Source: Panaeolus papilionaceus (Eukaryota > Basidiomycota > Agaricomycetes > Agaricales). From it: a DNA stretch of 64,000 nt. The notes beneath the pieces were generated by a model that worked only from the letters and a program-made list of their open reading frames with translations, did no database searches and was not told the origin of the DNA. The position numbers and the translations under genes were made by a program. The stretch covers positions 2,232,001 to 2,296,000 of the forward strand of contig JADNRZ010000003.1 in NCBI GenBank assembly GCA_015501605.1, read 5' to 3'. Position 1 is the stretch's first letter; the number at the start of each line of letters is the position of its first letter. Positions 37,619 to 49,205 of this stretch are shown here, piece by piece.

Positions 37619-39113
37619 ATGTTGATATCACCCCAAAACCCCTATATCAAGTGTTATATGACCACATGGCATGTTGCATTACCTTTGAATAACATTGCAC
37701 TCGCAAGATAGAAAATTCCAGAATGTGGCCCATTGATGAGCGATATGTACTTAGGAAGAATAATTAATATCATGTCTGTACGTTGCTCATTGTCTCGATA
37801 CTCTGTTCAGTCAAAATATTCATAAACTGGACAGTAAATGACCAGAATTTAGCTCCTGTATTTGACAGATTGCACATTGAGGAGAGTCTCCACCACCCTC
37901 AACACTTGTAAAGTACATCTTCATATACCTATTTACGACATAGTGCAATATTTGAGATGAGCGCCTAATAGCCTGGTTTGCAAACGCGCTCAGAAAACAT
38001 GACCTGCCTTTCATGGTGTGTTTCTGGACTTGTGATCCTCTTTGGATGTATTTTGTGTAACAGGCACCTAATTAGCAATGAATGACATTAAAACTTGAGC
38101 TTTAGAACGTTGCAAAGGGCTGTAGCGAAGTAGGATATGTCACAATCTGGATAATGGGTTGGGTTGGCTATTCCAACAGTATATTCCAGATTCAGAGCCT
38201 GACACTTGCACACTTATATATATAAGTATATATTTCTACAGAGCTTTTTATTAGCTGCCTGATAAAAAAGAGATCAGATGAAACGGACCAGTAGAGGAGG
38301 AGATACGGGTCATTTGAGGGCGAAGCATCACAAATGCGACATGGACATCAGAGTATCTAAAGATGGATATTGATGGCTTCGATGCTCAACCATAGTAATA
38401 TACTCGAAAGGCTATATCTCCACGATGTGTGCTCCGATTTCCATGAACTCTTTTTCATTGCATGCGGAATTTTTATGCGCATGTAACGGTGCAAGAAATG
38501 GATGCATAACATATATAATTAAGACAGTAATCTTGCTTTATCCCTCTTTAGCGCCTGTCCAAGATTTTGCCTCTTTGATTCATATTGGTCTTATACATTT
38601 GTAGGCGGAGCATATTAAAACAATAGGAATAATGTTATATTCTCTTAAAACGCTATGTTTTTCAGTAGCAAAGCTAAATTGAATCAGAGACAAGAATAGT
38701 ACTCGCAGTGATGTGATTGTGTCAAAACAGAGTTGTAAAAACACCTGCTGGTTAGGCGCCATGTTTCTCATATGAAGACATATTCTAACGTATTGAGAAA
38801 GCTCAAATAGACACAAACTGTAGCTCAAATATGTCCCAATGTTGTAGTTCCTGAGTCTATACCTTCTCCATATATTGTCAATTACAGGAGCGTAGCGGCG
38901 GCTAATCCAGTTCAAAGTGTTTGATTAATGGTTCTGTTGGGAAAGGGACACAGGCCACGGCTTATAATTACCCTCCAGGGAGCCCAAATTAATAAAGTAG
39001 CAGTGTTGTGGCTCTAGTACTAGCCATTGTACTAACCATTGTACCATGCCTGATACGAGGACCTGGAGATCATCACACCAATTAAAATAGGGGTTTTGAG
39101 TCAATATTGACAC

Positions 39114-39880
39114 GGATATGTAAAAATATCTAATGAAAATGGCGGGGAACACCCTCATCTACATGCACAACATGTTCAGCAGCGAGCAAACATGCCTCGA
39201 CGCTGTTGTTGATGGCTCGGAGCAGCATCCGCCATATGTGGGAACGGAATGATGGACCCTGTCAACGGTGTACAGGGGGCGATGGCCGCAAGGGACGACA
39301 GTGACGACGGGAAACGATGGGCACCTTTGTGCTACAAGGCCAGAAAGATATCCATAATTATTCACCGTAAGGTAACCACATAGAAAGTCATTCTAATTAG
39401 AACGGCACCAGTTGTCCTTGTTCGGGTCTAATTTGATGTGACAGCTGGGTGCCACAGGTGCAACTCCCGAACCGAATTTGATGTCATCACCGTGTCGGAT
39501 CTGGTGGGCACGTGACAATTTCTATGTGCGCGCTCTCCTCTTGAGTGTGTGCGCGCACACTAACAAACGTCGTCTGCGCATGCAAAATGTATGTGCACAC
39601 TTCAAAAATCATATTTTAACCTATAATTGTAGAAGAGCACCCTTAGATTCTATATGCACACCCCAAATTTGTATGTGCACTCCCAAAATGTAGATGCACA
39701 CACCACATTTTTAGATATGCACTCCCAAAATGTCTTGTTGTTCATGCACACACCTCATATTTCTACACGCTCGCACTCAATACATATATGCACACTCCAT
39801 AATCTTAACTTGCGCATCAAATCTAGTGGGCCACCTATGTACACGCGCAAAAGAATAAAATTGCAGATGGCTTACCATAT
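39114..39880 (-). repeat. Right terminal inverted repeat, 767 bp
   Basis: Reverse complement of 36852-37618; I see no difference by eye. That implies recent insertion or arm homogenisation. Confidence 0.85.
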
Positions 39881-40250
39881 CCGCTGGGTGTCGTTTCATG
39901 CTCGAACACAAAGATAGCCACCGAAGACGTTGAGCGTATTCTAACGAGGTCATCCCAATTCATGCTCCCCACGTCCGTTTGATTCCAAGTTAACGAAGAG
40001 GAGATGGATACCATTTCCCCTCCCCAGCTGCGTACTCCCTATCCCATTCAAACCATGTCCACGTCTCCTATAAGAATAACTCCTCACTAGCGCTCTCAAG
40101 ACACCAACGATCTCAGGAACATGACTCGTATGAAACCTCCCCAACCTCCCCGCTCCTCTCACTTGGTCAAGTCTTCCATCGAAATCCAGCGACGCAGGCA
40201 CCGAAAAGATATCGTTCAAGTGGATCGAAGTACAGCGGGATGAGATGAGT
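39881..40250 (-). pseudogene. Family X gene relic 5, upstream part
   Basis: Continuation of relic 5 beyond the inserted element. The minus frame holds FSVPASLDFDGR, GRLGRFHTSHVPEIVGVLRALVRSY and, in another frame, NWDD-like sequence. It aligns with 9110-9440. The right target duplication is 39881-39885. Confidence 0.5.
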
Positions 40251-40329
40251 GGACGGATGAAAAGCGGGAATGGAGGTCAGTTAAGTGGGGCAGTGGTTTT
40301 CGGGCCATTGCCCTCTTTCCACCCCCAAG

Positions 40330-41150
40330 CGTAACCTCTAGGCTACTCCCTACTCCGGTGACGAGCGACCGGAAGACGCAAAAATCACTTCGTTGCTTAA
40401 AGTTCATCCATTCATTTTCTTTACCTTTATTCTGATCCCACCCACCCTTTTTTCTTGTATATAGGTGAAGGAAGCTCTTGAAATATCTCACAACGCGAGT
40501 TTCAAGTTTGCTTCCAATATAAGTAATTATTGCTCCGATACGAGGTGCACATGTTGCTATACTTCGTCGACGGATGGAGGTAATCACGCCCATGAGAATG
40601 AGTACAAGGACGAGCGGCGGCTACCCATGTCAAACCATCAACGACAGTCAATCGAGATTTCAATAATGTGCGCATGGGGAGTTCCTGGAGAACGATGAGT
40701 GACGGCATTGCAGTGACTGGGGAACGTCCAGCTGGTGGCATGGAGAGGTATGGTGATAACGCTTGGTAGGTGTTCGTGGATGAGATGAAGGAGACGAGGG
40801 GAGTATATGGTGGGCACGAGCAACAGACGACGACTCACGATGCAATGAAGATACGAGATACGACGTCTACTGGAGGCTTCATATTGCTTGTACACTATGT
40901 ACATTGTATATGTACAGATACCAACAACCATAGAAAATTAGAAGTCGAACGGAAATCAAGGAAATGTCCAAGAGTAAGAAGCGAGTGAAAAAAAATAAGC
41001 TACGAAAATACCGAGAACAGCTGCGATGCGCGATAAGACGAAGGTCAGACATACGGTCGACGCTAACAGTACAACTCAGGAAACGAAATGGCCAGCAATA
41101 CAGGCAAGGAGGAATAAAGGAAATCAATTACTCTAGCTATTCCTTCAAAG
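40330..41150. repeat. Block delta (unit 5), 5' shortened
   Basis: Begins inside the delta homology, lacking the first 200-300 bases and the CACGTG box. Otherwise it matches 11760-12480. The donor-like GTGAGTATG signal is lost here. Confidence 0.5.
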
Positions 41151-41209
41151 GAATTTGGGAGATAAGAGATCGGGCTGTATTAAATCTGCGACAGGATAAT
41201 CTTTTGAAC

Positions 41210-42060
41210 AAGCCTAAATCAACTAACTCGACAAAATTCGACATTCTCACCTCCAACAGGAACATCAACGCCCACCCACCCTGTTCCTCTCCTCTTGTTG
41301 CCATCACACGCCCCTATCCGTCGGCTCCGCTACCACCCACCCCCCATTCATCTACATCATCATAATATGCATCCCACTCACCCATTGATCCCACTCTTCA
41401 CATCCTCCCTTCGCCGTCACCTTTGCTCCCAGTGCGGTGGATACTCTCATAATTAACCTCAATATCCGAAGAATAGGGTTCTGATGAGTACTCCCATCCA
41501 TCTCTGGAGACGCACCATCACCGTCGTCTCTATACACCCCGATTCGACGTGTCGTCAACCCCCCATTCGCAGTTCCACCTCCACCCCTATCCCTCTGTCA
41601 ACCACTCATCCTCGAACCAGCCCCCAAATCGCCATTCACACTCGACCCCATACTCCTCTTCCTCTTACTCTCCCTCACAACAGGTGACACCAGACTCAAC
41701 TCCACCATCCCCTCAATCGCCCTCCTCAACAACCTATCGGAGTCCGGTGGACATTATCGCATACTCGAACACATATGTAGCCGAAGATGGTGAGAGGATG
41801 TTAACGACGTCATCCCAATTCACCGTCCCCACGTCTATTTCGAAGCAATCGAATTCCAGGTCGACAAGGATGAGATGGATGCTATTTCCCCTCCCCGACC
41901 GTGTGTGTGACATCCTGCATCCCACCATAATGTCCCCTATACAACGTTGAACGAACTCCTGCCAACGCCCTCAACACGCCAAAATCTCTGTATGAAACTT
42001 CCCTAGCCTCCCCTCACCTCTCGCTTGGTTAATTCCCCCCTCAAAACCATCGAAATCCGG
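41210..42060 (-). pseudogene. Family X gene relic 6
   Basis: The minus strand shows RMRSVPASPDFDGFEG and GRLGKFHT (42100-41975), VNWDDVVNILSPSSATYVFE (about 41830-41760), TTRRIGVYRDDGDGASPEM (41558-) and the C-terminal VGVDVPVGGENVEF (about 41270-41230). Frames differ between segments. Confidence 0.45.
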
Positions 42061-43860
42061 CGACGCAGGCACAGAGCGCATCCTCGAGATGGATAGACAC
42101 GCAGCGGAATGGGGAAAGGCTGGGAGAGGGGAAGGTGGTGGATAGGCATGATTTCGGCACGGGGTCGGAGAGGAAAACGGGTACAGAGCGCAACGAGGAG
42201 GGAGTGGTAGGCGAGTGGGGTTGGATTTGAGATGGTGGTGGCAGGCGTCTGGGGAGGAGATTGAGTTGGATAGGGTAGAAATGACGCTAAGGAATGGATA
42301 AGGGAACGAAAGCGAGGTATATGCGCTCTCAAATGTAGCCCCAAGACGTAAACTTGACGGTGAAGATAAAGGCGGGAAATACGGTGGCAAAAAAGGCAGC
42401 CCCGACATCTTCTACAACCGAGAGCGGGATGAGAGAGCGAAGCGGTTAAACATGTAGACAAGGTCAAGAAATACGGAAAGGAGAAGCTTCATGAGATGTC
42501 ACGAGAGCCGGAGAGTGACATGAACACTAAAGGGTGGCCCGAAAGTGAGAGCAAAGAACACACAACGCAGGACGACATCACGGAGAGGAGAACGTCCACT
42601 GAGGCACTGGGAAAAACAAAGAAGGTGAACAAGCATCATTGGTCATGTTCAAAGACGACATCACAGTCAGAAATGACGCGCTACCGGCGCAAACCATGAC
42701 GCATTGCAAATCGCAACTGTGAGACCAAAAACTACGACGAGTCCTGAACCAGAACGCAATGCGTTCAACTTCGGGACGGGTTGCGAAGCCTGAAACAAAG
42801 GAAAAACGAAAGGAAGTAAAAAGATGAATGAATGAATGAGAACTGGCCTGCATAACGATGAGATAAAACGCGAACTCAAGTCAATGGGTGCACCAGATAC
42901 CAACAGCGGAGGATAACGAGAAGTCGGAGAAGAGATCACGGTCTCGGCTTGCCCTGCAAAATTGAAGCGCAGAAATAAAAATTCAAAGGGAGAGTCATGT
43001 CGGAAGAAAGAGAAAGAGCTTCAGCCCAAGAACGAACCGATACAGAGTCAAATGTTCGGTCCAGTGATGAACAACGAGTGAAGGGAAGGAAAACCAGTTG
43101 AAAGGGAAGAGGGCAAGAAAAACAGAACCCAGAGGAAGGAACACAACGCCCGAAGTCATCCGCAGATGGGGCAGGGTTAGGCCACTTCAAGATGGGTCCA
43201 GCACCGCATGGCTCAATGTGGATGTAATGCAGTGAATATGGACAGTGTGGTACGTCCGAGTCTGCGTCAAGAGAGGGTGCGAATGGGGTGCGAGAGGAGG
43301 AGTAAGGGAGAGGGAATGGAGAAATAAAATGTGGGTGCTGAGAGAGATGTGAGAGCGCTGAGCTCGTTCCAACTGAACCCGATCCAAATAAAGACACCAA
43401 CGAACCGGCCTCCCTCTCCTTGTCCTGTGCTGTAGCTGTCGTGTGACAATTCCTCAACGAAGTCCCTAATGCCAATTCCGTGTTGTTGTAGAGAAGCTGT
43501 CTTCCTTGGTGGATGAGTGGGAGGGTGAGTAAAGACAGGTTGTTGTTGCTGCTGGTAAAGAAGCAACAACGTCATCGTCCCCCAAGTTCCAGTAAACACG
43601 AATCAACTTATTTTATGTCATGTGAGCGCACCAGCATACGCTCATGCTCTCGATTTCCTCTCGCCCGGTCCCTCGTGTGCCCCTCGCTCGTTTAAAGCTA
43701 TGGAAAAAAGACGAAAATAAATGGAACGTCCAACTGTAAGAAATGTGTCAAAAATTAAGCTGAAAAAACATCCGGCATAGCTGAGATGAGTGACACGATG
43801 AAGATTGTGTAAATGAGCAACACTGGATGCGTGACGCGGAACTGAGGCGAAGAGAAATAA
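42060..43860. repeat. Block beta (unit 5)
   Basis: The most diverged full beta copy. A 179-codon minus frame (43475-42936) is open but does not correspond to a consistent frame in the other copies, which argues against coding. Confidence 0.55.
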
Positions 43861-44372
43861 ACGGAAAACAATACAAAAAGTCGGGTGATCGGCGCATCGG
43901 CACTCCGAGTCATATTCTTTTGTCATGGTTTAACCCACAACTCGATATTCTAGTTAGTTCACAGATCCTTTGGTTCTAGATCAATCAACTCTGCTGCATT
44001 TATGTCTGGCATGGATGATATTCGAGTCGGGACCACACTCGGCCACACGCTGTAGTATGTACACACGTTCAATCTCGTTATCAAGGGTTTGTCTATCATT
44101 CGTTTCATCGAGTCTCATTTGGCTATCACGGTTACAGCACACAAGAAAATGGGTATGGGGAGTTGGGAAATGGCATGACATTCACATCGGAAGGTCGCAT
44201 AGATAGAGAGGGACACCCGATTCAGTAGTTTACACAAAAGACGGAACCATCGACAGAAAATCAGAATACAATTACTTTCTACTAAGCCAATCAGAGGGAA
44301 AATATAACTAAAGGCGGACAGGTTGACCAGGAAGAGGAAATGACAAGTCAAACTGCAAACAGAGAGAGCAGT

Positions 44373-45840
44373 TCAACGCTGCGACCCAAACAATTTCTTC
44401 CAGGGCTTCTTAGCGCCTTCCAACATGCGATGACGCACTTCTCTCAGCGTGGCTGGAGGTCCTGGTATGGTGAGCGGTCCTGGCATCGGTCCAGTTGAAC
44501 CCTCCCTAAGAAGTATTTGTGCCGATGGGCGTTCGGTGGCGATGTTGATTTCCTGATGAAGGTGCTGTGTCGCTTCCTCGAAGCCTGGTATGGTCAGCGG
44601 ACCTGGCATGGCGAGCTCTGGTGCAGTCGAGTCCTCCCTCAGAAATAACTGTGGCCATGGGCGTTTCATGGCGATTTCAATTTCCTGATGAAGGCGCTGT
44701 GCTGCTTCCTCGAAGCCTTCAGGAGCGTCTCCATAGTCATTGAATTGCTTGATAAACTTGGTCAGAATTTCGTCATTTTCGTGGAAATTTCTCTCCAGAA
44801 TGTTTCGCAGATTTAGGTTGCTCTGAGCCTCCGGTTGCGCCAAATCGTCCTCGATGTTCTGCTTCTCCAGAAGCGCGTTCTCAATCCGCTCATACAGATC
44901 TCGGTACAGATGTGGTGTGCAAAATTTCAGGTCGTTAAAGATTGTGTACTCGCCAGATACCATGGCTGCGTCCAGGACCTGCAATGCAGACAACGGAGTG
45001 TTTGTAAATTTCACCATCCTAGCGCCCTCATCGATGAAGTCCTAGTTCAGTACACATATCAGTAGGCATTAATCATTGGTATTCCACAAGTGATTCCATA
45101 CCTTCAACTGCTTATCGTGCAACTCTTCAAAATTGGATTGCCCACGACTCAGTGCTCCTTCACTGTAAAGCATGTCCCACATAGTGGTTACGAACGTCAA
45201 ATGTGTCAGGTTTCTCTGAGCCGAAGACTTGAGAAATGTTCGGAGCATTTCCAGTGTCCTCCGCTGTGTTCCTGGTAATCTTGTTCCGTTGATGGGGACA
45301 AGATATAAAATTCTGACTGTTGATCGGCTCATGGGACAATAATTTGAGTGGTCATCGATTCATGGGTCATTCATAATGAGCGTCGAAAAGGCTCACCGTT
45401 GTTGATTTATCCAATCATTCACCATGTCTAGAATCTCTTTCTCCGAGAACTTGCTGTCCGAAAACCCCGGGGTGTCGACAAGGGTGATTGGATCTCCATA
45501 CATCTTAAACTTTGCATTGACCAACGTGAATGGGCTGATGTGCTGAGTATAGCCAGCGAGTTGATTGCTACTGAGGGATAATTTTTGCGACGGCCCTGCG
45601 AGGGCTTCTAGGAACTGGGTATAAAACAGGTCAAGGGGCATGTTACGATACGCAGGATATGCGACCTACACTACTTTTTCCAGCTCCAGTGGGTCCCAAG
45701 ATTCTACAATTAATTCAGAGATATATGCTTGAAAGTCAAGTGGAGCAAGATACCCACAGAATTGTATAACCGTATTCGTCAGTCTTGTATTTCTCAAGAG
45801 AGATTTCTCCAGTAACCCTGATGTTTCTCAGATTCTCCAT
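44373..45840 (-). CDS. P-loop GTPase, array copy 5 (409 aa)
   Basis: The longest copy. Exons: 45840-45758, 45703-45670 (34 nt), 45614-45397, 45327-45102 and 45041-44373, all in phase. Walker A LILGPTGAGKSS is at residues 28-39, DTPG at 86-89 and TTMWD at 159-163. The tail from residue 188 is helical and Glu/Gln-rich, with the FEEA-LHQEI-ERPxxQ-LLRE module twice and the ending WKKLFGSQR. Exon 3 is 6 nt longer than in other array copies (two extra residues before MYGD). I see an intact, full-length gene. Confidence 0.9.
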
Positions 45841-46057
45841 GATGACACAGCTAGTAAATCGATTTGGGGTAATGATCAGAATAGGGATACACAGTGGGAC
45901 GAGTTCGAGAACCGGGGGTTCACGAAGGTTAGCGTTGGTGGTTGAGAAGGAAGTGTCTCTCCTGCGACATGGTCATTATTTACGCGTGTGGTACACGAGG
46001 CGCCAGTTTTGGCAGCTGGAATGATCTGGTGACAGACTGAGGTGCTAATCTTATCTT

Positions 46058-46310
46058 TTAGTCGATATCATCCCATGCTTGGACGAACGTAGCCAAAGAC
46101 GGCGAAAGAATATGAACGAGGTCATCCCAATTCGCCCTCGCCACGTCCATTCCGGAGCACACTTAACTCCTCCGCAACGTCCTTAACACACCCAGAATCT
46201 CAGGAACGTGACCAATATGAAACCTCCGCAGTGTCCTCCGCAGCCTCCTTGCCAGGTACGCCGCGCACAGAAGGTTAGAGACTTCCCACCCAACACGCTT
46301 CCACTCGCAT
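46058..46310 (-). pseudogene. 5'-truncated family X fragment (unit 5)
   Basis: Same as the fragments at 17984 and 26631: HVPEIxGVLR-type sequence, NWDDLV, and the stop at 46058-46060. It is cut 5' where the sequence enters the tRNA flank. Confidence 0.45.
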
Positions 46311-46380
46311 CAGACAAAAATATAAAATAAGCAAACACATGAAACAGGCAAAAAATTTAAGCCGGATAACGAGAATGAAT

Positions 46381-46452
46381 TCCTTCTAGCTGACTCGAAT
46401 GACTGACCTCGTCATTACTAGTGACGCGCTCTACCAGCTGAGCTAAGAAGGA
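46381..46452 (-). tRNA. tRNA-Thr (AGU), unit 5, possibly decayed
   Basis: Same 72-nt frame as the other two with anticodon AGT, but with three substitutions. Two fall in the T stem (AGTCA/CAGCT), breaking the G53-C61 pair and the neighbouring pair. Both are C-to-T changes at CpG on the plus strand. The third is in the D loop. Folding and T-arm recognition should be weakened, so it may be a pseudogene. A T6 run lies downstream near 46353. Confidence 0.75.
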
Positions 46453-46781
46453 TATGTTGGGCTTGAGCTTTTGGTGTTGACGTGGCACCTGGATTGTATT
46501 TGCATGATGCGGTAAGCGGGTATCGTAACCGAGGGCCAGATGGACTGGGACGCATGCGACAAGGATGCTCGAAGCAGGATGACATCCAGAGGTATGCGAA
46601 AAAATATGATATGCATAATGATTAAACCAAATTTCCTACGCACATCCGCGAACCGACGAATCAAAAGATTAAGTGATAAATACCAAAAGAGCTCCATCGA
46701 AATACCAAGTCCATCCGCCCATCCTTCCGTCTGTCCACCTCTAACTACTAACCTCCAACCCAACCACCCAAACCACCCATT

Positions 46782-49024
46782 TTAAACCCGACACTTCACC
46801 TCCCCATCCAACGCACTAATCGCAGCCCCAAGACACCACCCCAACTCCGTCCCCTCCACCTGCTTCCCCACCCTCACCTTGCGCTCATCCCCAAACTCAT
46901 ATCCCAGCCTCAAGAGCGCATGCATAAACGTCATATCGAGGCACCACTCAGGGCGGTCCTCCAACTCCGCTAGTAGAGTAGGGTCCTTGGTCCACCCTTC
47001 CTTGTCCCACCCTGCACGGCCGGCGCAGAGGGATGCAGCGAGGGAGGGGAGGGTGGAGATGGGGAGGTTGTCGAGAGAAGAGGGGGAGGTAGGGGAGGTA
47101 GGGGGGAGGAGCGGTTCGATGCGGTCGTAGAAGTAGGAGAGAAGCAGGACTTTGCCGTGTTTGAATGTGTCGAGGAGAGAGGGTTGATAGACGCCGTTGA
47201 ATGAGCATGGTTTGGTCTCGCAGATTCTACATAATGAATCGTCAATCCGCGTTCATCCAAAGTCATATATATAGAGAGAGAGACTCACGCATCCTTCGCA
47301 AGCACCAACGCCATCACCCTCTCACACGCCTCAAAACTGCCCACATCACCACCATACATCAACACCTTGCCATCCTTCCTCCTATCCTCATCAAAATATT
47401 CAACCTCCCTCTCCGTCCCCCTCGCCAAACACGGATTCGACACCCTTCTCTGTTTACTATCCTTCGCATCACTCCCCGGCCTAATCCAATCCATAAACTC
47501 CACCAATGCATGCAAATGCCTCCGCGCCTGCATCAACCCATACCCCAAATACGAATGCTGGTACAGGACATACTTCTCCCCTCCAAACTTCAGATCGTAC
47601 TTATGTTCCCCCTCCTCCAACCCCTTGTCGCTCTTCGTATCCCCAAACTCAGGCATGAACACAATCTGTGTAGACGCGCCGCCGAGGTCAAGAACGGCAT
47701 AGGTCTCCTTGCCCTTGTCCGACGTCGACTTCGCCCCGCCACCGATAGTTCCAAGGAGATAGTTCGCCGTAATCCACGCATACACCCCCTCATCCTTCCC
47801 ATCCATCACCGTCACCGCGCCCTCCTTCGGCACGCTAAACGGATACTCGTCCCTCAACCTCTTCTCCACCGCCCCCAAAATATCATCAGCCTCCTTCTGT
47901 CCAAGCAACCTCAACCCAGCCGTCGCCTTCACCCACACACCCGTGCAAGCCCACATAGCCCTCGGCACCACCTTCGTCGCTTCATCCAGCAACTCATCAA
48001 GGGACATCGCCGCTTCCAGTGGTCGTCCAGAGAAGGACGAGAGCCCCTTTTGGTTCTTGACGAACACCTCGTACTCGTAGGAGGGGGAAGCGCCGCAATT
48101 GTTGAATTTGTAGATATGAATCCTCGACCCCGTTGATCCGGCATCAATCATGAGCGACCACTGCACAAGCGTCGATTTAGAAGAATGCGGCGTAGTACAG
48201 TACGGCGTCGCAGAGCGGTCGGGGTCAGTGTCGAATGTGAGGGGTTTCTCCGTATCAGTGTTAGGCGTAGTATGCGTAGGCGGAGGATCAATCTTCTTCG
48301 GTGGTGATGTATACGCGGGACGGGTCGTCGGTCCTCCAGCATGGATAGGTGGCTGCTCAATTCCATCTATATCATCATCATATGGAGTGCCTATTCCACC
48401 ATCTCCAATTAGTCCCCCTCAAAATTCAAATAAAAGACAGGAAAACTCGCCTTTATCCCCCCACCCAATCTTCTCCTTCAACTCTCCTCTCCTAGGGCCC
48501 ACAATCCATACCAACCCAATAATCACCACGGCGGCAATCACAAATCGCTGCCACGTAAAGTATTTGCGCTTTGACAGTCGCGAGGGGCCGTGGCCGCCCT
48601 CAAGGCGCTCATAGTTCGAGGAGCGGGGTGACAGGAGCATTGCTATGAAATTAGAAGCCGAGGAAGAGCGGGTGTGCGAGTGCGAGTGTGAGGTTTTAGA
48701 ATACGGGGGCGAGTGTGAACTTTTGGAGCTTTGTTGAGAAGAACGAGAAGACCGCGGTTGAGATAGGGAGAGCGACGAGAACCCTGAATGGGTAAAATCA
48801 AGCGGCGCAGGGCGGGGTGAGGAGGCAGCTGAGGTTGTACCGCTTGTGGATTGGCTGTCGTTTGATGAAGGAATAGATTTGGAGCGGGAGCGAAGGGTAG
48901 TAGAGCCGTTGCTAGAGTTGGAGGTAGACGACGTTGAATTATTGGAAGCTGAGGCAGAAACCGAAGGAGTGACTCGAGTTGAAGAATCTAGACGGGGGTC
49001 GGCATCAGGTTGAGAATGTATCAT
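46782..49024 (-). CDS. GDA1: Golgi GDA1/CD39 nucleoside diphosphatase, copy 3 (706 aa)
   Basis: Exons: 49024-48451, 48390-47289 and 47226-46782, in phase. All apyrase regions, the membrane span, the Ser-rich N-terminal tail and the CSFNGVYQPSL segment are intact. Intron 1 uses a GC donor as in copy 1. The tail differs from copy 1 by small in-frame Ser/Asn-run changes. This copy sits next to the undisrupted flanking gene at the right edge of the array, so it is the best candidate for the ancestral locus. Confidence 0.92.
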
Positions 49025-49205
49025 GCAGCTCGTCGATGATCACTTTTCTGCGTTTTGGAGTGTATGTAGTGTTGTTCCTCTTCTTCCTGAATCCGTACTT
49101 CGGAAAATTGGGAATTAAACGTAGACGTTGAGGACAAGGTTTAGAAGAAAGAACCAAGAGAGGTGTTATGCATAAATAAAGGAGCCCAAATCCTCTATAT
49201 AGTCT

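Larger units (their letters stand above)
36852..39880. mobile_element. 3,029-bp element with long terminal inverted repeats
   Basis: The ends are ATATGGTAAGCCATCTGC and its exact complement. The inverted repeats run 36852-37618 and 39114-39880 without a length change, and similarity fades out over the next 25 bases. Flanks and the uninterrupted relic at 9100-9120 show a clean insertion into an X copy with a 5-bp duplication. The 1.4-kb core (37650-39060) has only short frames (for example 38915-38580) with no transposase motif, so the element looks non-autonomous. The end structure resembles foldback or Mutator-like non-autonomous elements; superfamily is not assigned. Confidence 0.85.

Noticed and set aside
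42936..43475. 179-codon minus-strand ORF in block beta
   Set aside because: The corresponding positions in units 2 and 4 are in a different frame with indels, so there is no sign of coding constraint.
47201..48136. 311-codon plus-strand ORF
   Set aside because: Exactly antisense to GDA1 exon 2. A similar antisense frame exists in copy 1, so it is a shadow of GDA1 codon use.
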